From NCBI GenBank assembly GCA_036272325.1, contig DATAYY010000175.1:1-12969 (forward strand): a DNA stretch of 12,969 bases. Reading direction: 5' to 3'. This DNA comes from Schlegelella_A sp036272325. GTDB taxonomy: Bacteria > Pseudomonadota > Gammaproteobacteria > Burkholderiales > Burkholderiaceae_C. Within the stretch, counting starts at the first letter, position 1, and each line of letters begins with the position of its first letter. Positions 1-6,762 of this stretch are shown here, piece by piece. Both the position numbers and the translations under genes were made by a program. The notes under the pieces are model-generated. The model did not search any database, was not told the DNA's origin, and was given only the letters and a program-made list of their open reading frames with translations.

Positions 1-1
1 G

Positions 2-259
2 CACCCCGACGGCAGCCGCCTCTATGTGTCGAACGGCGGCGACGCGACCGTGTCGGTGATCGACCTCGCATCGGGTACCGCACTGGCGACGATCGCGGTC
101 GGACAGCGCCCCTGGAACATGGCCATCACGCCGGACGGTCGCAAGCTCTACGTCGCGTGCGGACGCTCCGCGAGCGTGTCGGTGATCGACACGGAGAAGA
201 ACGCGAAGATCGCGGACATCGCCGTCGGCAAGCTGCCATGGGGCGTGGCGATCCGTTGA
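2..259 (+). CDS. YVTN-family beta-propeller repeat protein, C-terminal fragment
   Basis: The reading frame is open from the window edge and ends at TGA 257-259, so only the last 85 residues are present. They contain the hallmarks of YVTN/NHL-like beta-propeller blades: HPDGSRLYVSNGG, then VSVIDLASG, then a second copy with TPDGRKLYVACG and VSVIDTEK, and a third partial blade ending PWGVAIR. Each blade is about 40 residues, as expected for the family. Such proteins are usually periplasmic or secreted and act as binding scaffolds; E. coli YncE is the best known. The ligand cannot be read from this fragment. The end of the gene overlaps the chosen start of the TonB-dependent receptor by 22 nt, which implies co-transcription and probably a shared function. 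No N-terminus, signal peptide or promoter is visible because the gene begins outside the window. Confidence 0.85.
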   Translation, partial: HPDGSRLYVSNGGDATVSVIDLASGTALATIAVGQRPWNMAITPDGRKLYVACGRSASVSVIDTEKNAKIADIAVGKLPWGVAIR

Positions 260-2793
260 CGCGGCCCGACGCCGACCCTCCCGCCGTCTCCTCACGAACC
301 GCACGCAGCGCGGTCCGGACGATCGCACGCCCGTCCCGAGTGTTGCCGCTGCTGATCTGCGTCGGGCTCGCTCCTGTGCTCGCAGACGCGGAGGAACCCG
401 AACGAGCGACAACGCTACCCACCGTCAGCGTCGTCGGCGCGACGCCCTTGCCGGGACTCGAATTGCCAAAGGACAGCGTGCCGGCGCCGGTGCAGACGGC
501 GACCGGCGCGGAGATCTCGAGGAGCGGCTCGCTCTCGCTCGGCGACTTCATGAACCGACGCCTCGGCAGCGTCCACGTCAACGAGATCCAGGGCAACCCC
601 TTTCAACCCGACGTGAGCTTTCGCGGCTACACCGCATCGCCGCTGCTCGGCACACCGCAAGGGCTGTCGATCTACGTCGACGGCATCCGTCTCAACCAGC
701 CGTTCGGCGACATCGTCAGCTGGGACCTGATGCCAACCGCGGCGATCGCCTCGATCGCGCTGATGCCGGGATCGAATCCGCTGTTCGGCTTGAACACCCT
801 GGGTGGCGCGCTCTCGGTGCAGACCAAGGACGGCTTCACTCATCCCGGCACCTCGCTGCAATTGATCGGCGGAAGCTACGGCAGGCTGCAGGCCGAGCTC
901 GAAAGCGGCGGCAGCGATCCGCGCGGATTCGCGTGGTACGGCGCGGCGAACGTCTTTCGCGACGGCGGCTGGCGCGACGACTCTTCGTCGCGACTCGGTC
1001 AGGCGTTCGGCAGGCTGGACTGGCGCGCCGGCCCGACCCGCGCCACGCTCACCGCGAGCATCGCCTCGACCGATCTGTACGGCAACGGCCTGCAGGATGT
1101 GCAGTTGCTTCCCGCGCGGCTGGCGAGCGTCTACACCAGCCCCGACCAGACCCGCAACCGCTCCGGCCTTCTGAGCGTCGCGGCGAGCCACGACCTCAAC
1201 GAGCGGTGGAGCGTTTCCGGACACGCGTACTTGCGCCGGATCGACACCCGCGCCGGCAACGGCGACCTCAACAACGACTCGCTCGACCAGCAGCTGTACA
1301 CGCTATCGCCGGCCGATCGTGCGGCGCTCGCCGCTGCGGGGATCGCCACGCCCCCGGTCGTCGACGCGACGACGACGCCGTTCCCGTACCTCCTCTGCGT
1401 CGCGCAAGCGCTCCAGGGAGGCGACACGGACGCAGCGTGCAACGGCGTCCTCCATCGGAGTCAGAGCAGGCAGCAGCAGGCAGGGATCGCGGCACAGGCG
1501 AGCGGCACGCTGCAGCTGGGAGCAACGACGCATCGCGTGGTTGTCGGCGCCGCTGCCGACGCCAGCCGGACCCGCTTCACGCAGTCGTCGCAAGCGGCGT
1601 TCCTGCTGCCTGACCGCAGCGTCGAGACCGTCGTCGACTTCCTGGCCGGCGGCGATGCCGGCGCTGCCGAGACAAACGTCAACCTCGATGCGCGAACGCG
1701 GACGACGAGCGTCTTCGCCGCCGACAGCGTCTCGCTCGCGAGCGACTTGCACCTCACGTTCGCGGCTCGCCACGATCGCACCGTCGTCGCCAACCGCGAT
1801 GCGCTGCGCAGCGCGCCCGATCCGGAGTCGCTCGACGGCGACCACGTGTTTGCGCGCCTCAATCCGGCCGTCGGCATGAACTGGAATCCGAGCACGGCAT
1901 TCACTTTCTACGCCGGCTACAACGAAGGCAGCCGCACGCCAACCGCGATCGAGCTCGGCTGCGCCAACCCGGCGCAACCGTGCAAGCTGCCGAACGCGCT
2001 CGCCGGCGATCCGCCGTTGCGCCAGGTTGTCGCGCACACGATCGAAGTCGGCATCCGCGGCGAGCCGAACGCGCGGGCGAGCTGGCGCGCGGGCGTGTTC
2101 CGGTCCGACAACGTCGACGACCTTCTCTTCGTCAGCAGCGACGCTGCCGGCAACGGCTACTTCCGCAACTTCGGGCGAACGCGAAGGCAAGGCATCGAGC
2201 TCGGTGCGACCGGCCATGCGGGCCGTGCGTCGCTCGACCTCGCATGGACGCTGCTCGACGCGACCTTTCGCAGCGCCGAGCGACTGAACGGCGGCGCCAA
2301 CAGCAGCAACGACGAAGGCGCCGGTCTGCCCGGGTCGATCGAGATCGTTCCCGGCGATCGCCTGCCGCTGGTTCCGCGGCAGATCTTCAAGGCCGTGCTC
2401 GACGTCGCGACCAGCGAGCGGACCCAGATCACCCTCGACCTCGTCGCGACTGCCGGCGTTGCCGCGCGCGGCAACGAGAACGGCCAACACATTCCCGACG
2501 GCGTCTTCTATCTCGGGCCGGGCCGTTCCCCCGGCTACGCAGTGATCAACCTCGCCGCCAACGTTCAGGCGACCCGCGGGCTGTCGTTCTTCGGCCGCAT
2601 CGCCAACCTGCTCGACCGCCGCTATTCCACCGCGGCACAACTCGGCGCCACCGGCTTCGACGCCTCCGGTCGCTTCGTCGCGCAGCCGTTTCCGGCCGAT
2701 GCCGAGGGTCGCTCGCCCCTGCGCAATTCGACCTTCTTCGCTCCGGGCGCGCCGCGACTCTTTACGGCCGGCATCCGGCTCGCGTTCGACTGA
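238..2793 (+). CDS. TonB-dependent outer-membrane receptor
   Basis: An 851-residue outer-membrane receptor that would import a substrate using TonB energy. A hydrophobic signal core (VLPLLICVGLAPVLADA, residues 35-51) follows an Arg-containing stretch. A TonB-box-like segment, TTLPTVSVVG, lies at residues 58-67. The plug domain follows, with DFMNRRLGSVHV, SFRGY, IYVDGIRLNQPFGD and GLNTLGGALSVQT. The rest reads as a 22-strand barrel with typical periodic strands, ending LFTAGIRLAFD. Two probable loop cysteine pairs are seen, Cys387/Cys401 and Cys575/Cys582 (CANPAQPCKLPNA), the latter a motif I associate with this receptor class. ATG 238 is chosen because it is the only ATG giving a basic n-region; it has no clear Shine-Dalgarno. 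GTG 340 would leave a signal peptide without positive charge, and GTG 157 lies deep inside the upstream gene. The substrate is unknown; the overlap with the propeller gene recalls YncD/YncE. Confidence 0.9.
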   Translation: MGRGDPLTRPDADPPAVSSRTARSAVRTIARPSRVLPLLICVGLAPVLADAEEPERATTLPTVSVVGATPLPGLELPKDSVPAPVQTATGAEISRSGSLSLGDFMNRRLGSVHVNEIQGNPFQPDVSFRGYTASPLLGTPQGLSIYVDGIRLNQPFGDIVSWDLMPTAAIASIALMPGSNPLFGLNTLGGALSVQTKDGFTHPGTSLQLIGGSYGRLQAELESGGSDPRGFAWYGAANVFRDGGWRDDSSSRLGQAFGRLDWRAGPTRATLTASIASTDLYGNGLQDVQLLPARLASVYTSPDQTRNRSGLLSVAASHDLNERWSVSGHAYLRRIDTRAGNGDLNNDSLDQQLYTLSPADRAALAAAGIATPPVVDATTTPFPYLLCVAQALQGGDTDAACNGVLHRSQSRQQQAGIAAQASGTLQLGATTHRVVVGAAADASRTRFTQSSQAAFLLPDRSVETVVDFLAGGDAGAAETNVNLDARTRTTSVFAADSVSLASDLHLTFAARHDRTVVANRDALRSAPDPESLDGDHVFARLNPAVGMNWNPSTAFTFYAGYNEGSRTPTAIELGCANPAQPCKLPNALAGDPPLRQVVAHTIEVGIRGEPNARASWRAGVFRSDNVDDLLFVSSDAAGNGYFRNFGRTRRQGIELGATGHAGRASLDLAWTLLDATFRSAERLNGGANSSNDEGAGLPGSIEIVPGDRLPLVPRQIFKAVLDVATSERTQITLDLVATAGVAARGNENGQHIPDGVFYLGPGRSPGYAVINLAANVQATRGLSFFGRIANLLDRRYSTAAQLGATGFDASGRFVAQPFPADAEGRSPLRNSTFFAPGAPRLFTAGIRLAFD

Positions 2794-2806
2794 AACCCAG
2801 GGACGG

Positions 2807-2812
2807 TATTCT
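2807..2812 (+). promoter_or_regulatory. Possible -10 element (TATTCT) close to the gspA start
   Basis: TATTCT lies in the 25-nt gap between the receptor stop and ATG 2819, with only 6 nt between the hexamer and the ATG. If it is used, the transcript would start at or near the ATG and be leaderless, which fits the lack of a Shine-Dalgarno at normal spacing. No good -35 is seen (TTCGAC at 2785-2790 is a poor match). Confidence 0.3.
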
Positions 2813-2818
2813 CGCGTC

Positions 2819-3949
2819 ATGTACATGCGGTTCTTCGGCCTCAAGCAGGAGCCGTTCTCGCTCGCGCCGGATCCGCGCTATCTTTACATGAGCAAGCGCC
2901 ACCGCGAGGCGCTTGCCCACCTGCTCTACGGCGTCGGCGGCGGCGGCGGCTTCGTCCTGCTCTCGGGCGAGATCGGCGCCGGCAAGACGACCGTCTGCCG
3001 GTGCTTCCTCGAGCAGATTCCGAAGCGCTGCAACGTCGCCTACATCTTCAACCCGAAGCTGACGGTGCTCGAGCTGGTCAGGTCGATCTGCGACGAGTTC
3101 CACATCCCGCCACCGGAGGTGCCTGAAGCGACGGTCAAGACCTACGTCGACGCGCTCAACGCCTTCCTGCTGCGCACCCACGCCGTCGGCCAGAACAACG
3201 TCCTCATCATCGACGAGGCTCAGCAGCTGTCGGCCGAAGTGCTCGAGCAGCTGCGCCTGCTGACCAACCTCGAGACCAACGAACGCAAGCTGCTGCAGAT
3301 CGTTCTCATCGGCCAGCCCGAGCTGCGCACGATGCTCGAACGCCCCGACCTCGAGCAGCTCGCGCAGCGCGTCATCGCCCGCTTTCACCTCAAGGCGCTG
3401 TCGGCGAAGGAGACCGAGCACTACATCCGCCACCGCCTCTCGGTCGCCGGCATGACGCGGGCGATCCCGTTCGATCGCAAGGCGCTGCAGCGCATTCACG
3501 AGATCGCGCGCGGCGTGCCTCGCCGCATCAATCTGATCTGCGACCGCGTCATGCTCGGCGCCTACGCGCACGGCAAGCACACGATCGACACCGCGATGGT
3601 CGAGAAGGCCGGGCGCGAGGTGTTCGGCCGGATGCCGAATTCGACCCCGCCCGACCGCATGCCGAGAGCGGGCAGCACCGGGCTCGGCGTCGTGATCGGC
3701 GGCGGCCTGGCGATCGCGGCGCTCGCCGCGTTCGCGCTCTACAGCGGCTGGCGCCCCGGCAACCCGACGACGGCGGTGGCGGTGGCCAAACCGGCATCGG
3801 TGGCAGCATCGGCACCGTCTTCGGCCTCGCCCGTGGCCGCGCAGACGAGCGCGCCCACGCCGACTGCATCCGCGGCAGCAGTGGCGAGGCCGATGCTGCC
3901 TCCTGCCGCACGCCACGCGGCGACTGCTGCATCGAGTGCCCCCCACTGA
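2819..3949 (+). CDS. gspA: GspA/ExeA-family AAA ATPase, inner-membrane secretion component
   Basis: A 376-residue ATPase of the ExeA/GspA/MshM type. The N-terminus MYMRFFGLKQEPFSLAPDP is diagnostic of the family (FFGL.E.PF...PDP). The Walker A motif GEIGAGKTT is at residues 50-58 and Walker B VLIIDEAQ at 128-135, followed by the sensor-like strand IVLIGQPELR and the segment ARFHLKAL. One transmembrane helix is predicted at about 286-310 (LGVVIGGGLAIAALAAFAL), then an Ala/Pro/Ser/Thr-rich periplasmic tail to the stop. In Aeromonas, ExeA works with ExeB to place the type II secretion secretin in the outer membrane, and its periplasmic part carries a peptidoglycan-binding domain; here the protein ends without one. 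ATG 2819 is chosen because the family signature starts at it; an extension upstream would run into receptor coding sequence. GspB follows 15 nt downstream. The symbol is assigned at family level. Confidence 0.88.
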   Translation: MYMRFFGLKQEPFSLAPDPRYLYMSKRHREALAHLLYGVGGGGGFVLLSGEIGAGKTTVCRCFLEQIPKRCNVAYIFNPKLTVLELVRSICDEFHIPPPEVPEATVKTYVDALNAFLLRTHAVGQNNVLIIDEAQQLSAEVLEQLRLLTNLETNERKLLQIVLIGQPELRTMLERPDLEQLAQRVIARFHLKALSAKETEHYIRHRLSVAGMTRAIPFDRKALQRIHEIARGVPRRINLICDRVMLGAYAHGKHTIDTAMVEKAGREVFGRMPNSTPPDRMPRAGSTGLGVVIGGGLAIAALAAFALYSGWRPGNPTTAVAVAKPASVAASAPSSASPVAAQTSAPTPTASAAAVARPMLPPAARHAATAASSAPH

Positions 3950-3964
3950 TCGAGGACTCCCGCC

Positions 3965-4702
3965 ATGTCCTACATCCTCGATGCCTTGCGCCGCGCCGAC
4001 GCCGAACGCGAGCGCGGCGCGATCCCGAGCCTGCAATCGCAGCAGAACGCGATCGTCGACGACGACGCGGCGCCGACGGCCCGGTCGCGCGCCCTGGTCT
4101 GGGCCGTTGCCGGCCTGGCCGTCGCGCTCATCGCGGCGCTGGCATGGAATCTGTTCGGCGGCAGCCATCCGCCGCCGGCGCGAGCGACTGGCGAAGGATC
4201 GGTCGCTCCCGCCGCGCCGGCCGCGCCGGTCCTGCTGCCGACGACTCCGGTCACGCCGGCGCCAGACATGTCGGCAGCGACGCCGCCGGGCGCGGCGCCT
4301 GCCCTGCCGCAGGAGGCGGCGCCCGTGACGGTCGAGCGAGCACCGCGAGTCGCTGCCGTCCCACGGGCTGTCCGGCCCCGCACCGAGTCGAAGCGGACCA
4401 CGAACCGCATCGCCGAGAGCAGCGCCGCAGCGCCGGCGGCCGAGGCGAATGCCACTCCCGCCGCCAGCGATGAACGCATCTACAAGCAGGCCGAGTTGCC
4501 GGAGGACGTTCGCCGCGACCTGCCAAAGCTCGCGATCAACGGTGCCAGCTATTCGGGCGATGCCGCCAGCCGGATGGTGATGATCAACGGCCAGGTCTTC
4601 CACGAAGGCGACCGGCTCGCGCCCCAGCTCGTGCTCGAGCGAATCAAGCTCAAGTCCGCGGTTCTTTCCTACAAGGGTTACAGGTACGAAGTGACGTTCT
4701 AG
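3965..4702 (+). CDS. gspB: General secretion pathway protein GspB
   Basis: A 245-residue bitopic inner-membrane protein. The N-terminus MSYILDALRRADAERERG is the family signature, followed by a short cytoplasmic stretch and one transmembrane helix at about 44-65 (LVWAVAGLAVALIAALAW). A long Ala/Pro-rich periplasmic linker runs from about 66 to 170, and a folded C-terminal domain from about 175 to 245 (AELPEDVRRDLPKL, MVMINGQVFHEGDRL, and the end YRYEVTF), matching the T2SSB/GspB C-terminal domain. ATG 3965 is supported by a Shine-Dalgarno GAGGA at 3952-3956. The 15-nt gap after gspA indicates one operon; in characterised systems the two products form a complex needed for secretin assembly or stability. 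No other type II secretion gene is in the window, so the pair is either detached from its main gsp cluster or serves another secretin. Confidence 0.9.
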   Translation: MSYILDALRRADAERERGAIPSLQSQQNAIVDDDAAPTARSRALVWAVAGLAVALIAALAWNLFGGSHPPPARATGEGSVAPAAPAAPVLLPTTPVTPAPDMSAATPPGAAPALPQEAAPVTVERAPRVAAVPRAVRPRTESKRTTNRIAESSAAAPAAEANATPAASDERIYKQAELPEDVRRDLPKLAINGASYSGDAASRMVMINGQVFHEGDRLAPQLVLERIKLKSAVLSYKGYRYEVTF

Positions 4703-4717
4703 GCCGTCCGCGACCGA

Positions 4718-4723
4718 TAGTCT
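4718..4723 (+). promoter_or_regulatory. Possible -10 element (TAGTCT) upstream of the lipoprotein gene
   Basis: TAGTCT in the 64-nt gap between gspB and the lipoprotein start, 43 nt before ATG 4767. No clear -35 is visible. If real, the lipoprotein has its own promoter as well as any readthrough from gspAB. Confidence 0.25.
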
Positions 4724-4766
4724 TCGCCATCGTCTTCGCCCGACACGAATCTCCTCTGGAGTCACC

Positions 4767-5987
4767 ATGCCCTGCATTGCCCGCTTCCCGAAGATCGCAG
4801 CGCTCGCGACCGCCGCGCTGCTCGCCGCCTGCGGCGGTGGTGGTGGCGGCGGCGGCGGCGGTGTCCCCGTCACCGATGCCGGCTTCGTCAAGCTCGCCCT
4901 CACCGATGCACCGGCGTGCGGCTACAACCAGATCAACGTCACGGTGCAGAAGGTGCGCGTCAACACCAGCGCCACCGCCGCCGACGGCGACCCGGGCTGG
5001 TGGGAAATCGTCCTCAGCCCGGCGCAGAAGATCGATCTGCTTTCGCTCACGAACGGCAACGTCCTCGAGCTCGGCCAGGTCCAGGTTCCCGTCGGCACGT
5101 ACCAGCAACTGAGTCTCGTCCTCGACACGACGACACCGCTTGCCAACTCGGTGGTCCCGGTCGGCGGCTCGGAAACGGCGCTCGGGATGCCCGCGGGCTT
5201 GCAGAGCGGGCTGAAGATCCCGATCAACGTCGCCGTCACCAAGGACCAGACTTCCGACTACGTCATCGACTTCGACGCCTGCAACTCGGTGCTGCGCCTG
5301 GGCACCAGCGGCAACTACGACCTGAGCGCGCGGCTCTCGGTCGTTCAACGCCTGTCGGCGACCGGCCAGCGCGTCACCGGCTTTGTCGATCCGACTCTCG
5401 ATCCGACGACAACGCGCATCTCGGTGCAGCAGAACGGAACGATCATCCGGGCCACGAACCCCGATTCGACCCCGGGTCCGACCAAAGGTCACTTCGTCCT
5501 CTACCCGGTTCCCGTCGGCACCTACGACCTCGTCATCAGCGGGCTCGGCGTCGTCCCCGCGGTGGTCACCGGCGTGACCGTGAGCGCCGCCACATCGACC
5601 GACGTCAGCACCAGTGCCGCGCCGATCAGTCCGCCGGGCTCGTCGGTCCACACGATCACGGGCACCGTGAGCACGGGGACGACGCCGGTCGACGCGAGGG
5701 TCGCGATCATCAAGAAGTTCAACGCCCCCAACTGTCCGACCGTTCCGACCGCGACCACGGCTGGAGCGCCTGCCGACGCGACCACCGGCGGACTCGCCTA
5801 CTCGGTGGCGACGGGCGCGCCGGTGTGCGCCGCATTCGTCGCCGGCATCACGCCGCTCGTCTTCAGCCCCGACAACACCTCGCCGACCGGACGCTACACG
5901 GTCGCGGTGACTGCCGCCGGAACGACAAAGACCTCCGACGTCGACGCAACAACCATGGACCCCGCCGTGTCGTTCACGTTCCCCTGA
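4767..5987 (+). CDS. DUF4382-type lipoprotein with poly-glycine tether
   Basis: A 406-residue predicted lipoprotein. The signal peptide has a Lys/Arg n-region, a hydrophobic core and the lipobox LLAAC with Cys22, followed at once by ten glycines. Residues after Gly lack the Asp+2 inner-membrane retention signal, so outer-membrane sorting is likely. Residues about 37-190 match the DUF4382 pattern: FVKLALTDAPACGYNQINVT, then the strand with KVRVNTS, DLLSLTNGN, a VPVGTYQQLSLVLD segment and a D-x-D-x-C end (IDFDACNS). The next part (about 200-275, with VPVGTYDLVISGLG) resembles a carboxypeptidase-regulatory-like beta-sandwich, and a last domain from about 295 begins HTITGTVSTG and contains a probable Cys pair. 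Shine-Dalgarno GGAG at 4758-4761 fixes the start. DUF4382 has no known activity; surface or matrix binding is only a guess. Confidence 0.85.
   Translation: MPCIARFPKIAALATAALLAACGGGGGGGGGGVPVTDAGFVKLALTDAPACGYNQINVTVQKVRVNTSATAADGDPGWWEIVLSPAQKIDLLSLTNGNVLELGQVQVPVGTYQQLSLVLDTTTPLANSVVPVGGSETALGMPAGLQSGLKIPINVAVTKDQTSDYVIDFDACNSVLRLGTSGNYDLSARLSVVQRLSATGQRVTGFVDPTLDPTTTRISVQQNGTIIRATNPDSTPGPTKGHFVLYPVPVGTYDLVISGLGVVPAVVTGVTVSAATSTDVSTSAAPISPPGSSVHTITGTVSTGTTPVDARVAIIKKFNAPNCPTVPTATTAGAPADATTGGLAYSVATGAPVCAAFVAGITPLVFSPDNTSPTGRYTVAVTAAGTTKTSDVDATTMDPAVSFTFP
4833..4862 (+). repeat. In-frame GGC/GGT tract encoding ten glycines after the lipobox
   Basis: Ten consecutive Gly codons (GGC GGT GGT GGT, five GGC, GGT) directly after the lipid-modified Cys codon at 4830-4832. 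The tract is a flexible tether commonly seen in lipoproteins of high-GC betaproteobacteria. Length changes by slippage would stay in frame and alter only tether length. Confidence 0.8.
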
Positions 5988-6363
5988 GGCAGCGCAGCCT
6001 GCGCTTCGTCGCGGCGCCGGCCTTGAGGGCAAGGTCGGCTGGCTTTCGCATCGTCGCGGTCGACACGTCCTAGCGCATCGCCGCCTTGCCGCCTCGCCGT
6101 CCGGAGCCTTCGGGCCGATGGGCGTGATCAATTCGTTCTGTTTGACCCGAGACGACATCCTCGCGGCGGCTGCCCGACCGTCTGTCGACGTGCGCCGTTG
6201 CAACGGGCGCTCGTGACCGACTCCTCGCGCCATCGCGCGAGCGCGCGGCGACGTGGTTTTCCGCACGCCGTCGATCGGGCGTGACCGGGCCAGCTTGTCG
6301 AGAATCCGCCGGCGTCGCGAAGGATCGCGTCGCGCACCACGTCGACAGGAAAGAAAGAACTCC
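5988..6363. other. Gene-poor gap between the lipoprotein and a small membrane-protein gene
   Basis: About 375 nt with no convincing gene. Open frames exist on both strands, but their translations are Arg/Ala/Pro-rich shadows without a recognisable domain. It holds a hairpin just after the lipoprotein stop (6017-6040) and a short stretch richer in A/T at 6125-6145 containing TTGACC (6142-6147), which could be part of a promoter but has no -10 partner at the right distance. It could be a long leader or hold a small RNA; I see no known riboswitch pattern. Confidence 0.5.
6017..6040 (+). terminator. Hairpin after the lipoprotein gene
   Basis: GCCGGCCTT (6017-6025) pairs with AAGGTCGGC (6032-6040) over 9 bp including one G-U pair, around a 6-nt loop. 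It lies 30 nt beyond the lipoprotein stop. Only a weak T-stretch follows (GGCTTTCG), so intrinsic termination is plausible but not certain. Confidence 0.4.
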
Positions 6364-6654
6364 ATGTTACGCACCTCGTCCCTCTTCGGTCCCGTCAACA
6401 GCGGCTTCGTGCCGTTCGCTTCGGGGGCGCCTGTCGACGCGCCTGCCGAACTCGACCTCAACGGCGACGCCGCCGAGGCGATCGCCGGCGAGGTCGTCGC
6501 CCGCGCGGCGGCCGTCGCTGCGCCTTCGTACGCCGACGTCACGCCCTGGGCGCCGGCAAGCTCGGCGCGGATCCGCATCGTCGAGGGCGCCGTCATCGCC
6601 GCGCTCTGCGCTTACTTCGGCTGGGCACTCCTGGGGACGCTCGGGGCCTTCTGA
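6364..6654 (+). CDS. Small hypothetical protein with a C-terminal membrane helix
   Basis: A 96-residue protein I do not recognise. It starts MLRTSSLFGPVNSGF, has an acidic/Ala-rich middle (LDLNGDAAEAIAGEVVARAAA, about 30-50) that could form an amphipathic helix, and ends in one hydrophobic helix at about 72-95 (VEGAVIAALCAYFGWALL). The last residue is Phe96, so nothing is left beyond the membrane: this is the layout of a tail-anchored or single-pass inner-membrane protein. ATG 6364 is preceded by an A/G-rich stretch (AGGAAAGAAAGAA, 6347-6359), an acceptable ribosome-binding region; a GTG start further up at 6253 would add only Arg-rich residues and is unlikely. The gene stands alone, 109 nt ahead of trxC. 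Base composition and codon use match the neighbours, which supports a real gene. Confidence 0.6.
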   Translation: MLRTSSLFGPVNSGFVPFASGAPVDAPAELDLNGDAAEAIAGEVVARAAAVAAPSYADVTPWAPASSARIRIVEGAVIAALCAYFGWALLGTLGAF

Positions 6655-6672
6655 CCCGAGCAGGCCGATCGC

Positions 6673-6687
6673 CCTGCCCGGGGCAGG
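6673..6687. terminator. Small GC hairpin between the membrane-protein gene and trxC
   Basis: CCTGCC (6673-6678) and GGCAGG (6682-6687) form a 6-bp stem with a 3-nt loop, 18 nt after the upstream stop. No T-run follows, so it is only a possible transcript end. Confidence 0.25.
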
Positions 6688-6726
6688 CCCGAACGCAGCC
6701 GCCGCGCGCGGCGCGCGATGTGCCGC

Positions 6727-6732
6727 TAGCGT
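6727..6732 (+). promoter_or_regulatory. Possible -10 element (TAGCGT) upstream of trxC
   Basis: TAGCGT 30 nt before ATG 6763. The same hexamer stands in front of the next gene at 7211-7216. No -35 is recognisable. Confidence 0.25.
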
Positions 6733-6762
6733 ATCGAGGTCTTTGCGATCCGATCGGTCGTC

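Noticed and set aside
157..237. Upstream GTG start for the receptor adding 27 residues
   Set aside because: It would put a long, highly charged stretch ahead of the signal peptide and overlap the propeller gene by about 100 nt; ATG 238 is the better choice.
1303..2844. 513-codon open frame on the minus strand opposite the receptor
   Set aside because: Shadow of the receptor; composition is typical of antisense frames and no start signal is present.
2762..4903. 713-codon open frame on the minus strand opposite gspA and gspB
   Set aside because: Its translation is Arg/Ala/Asp-rich with no domain, and it lies antisense to two recognised families. Long antisense frames are expected in DNA this GC-rich.
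4650..6596. 648-codon open frame on the minus strand across the lipoprotein gene and the gap
   Set aside because: Low-complexity Arg-rich translation without a domain; the plus strand carries a lipoprotein with signal peptide and Shine-Dalgarno. The part in the gap was considered as an independent gene but shows no family signature.
6701..6712. Perfect 12-bp palindrome GCCGCGCGCGGC
   Set aside because: Simple alternating GC sequence that is likely by chance at this base composition; no associated element.
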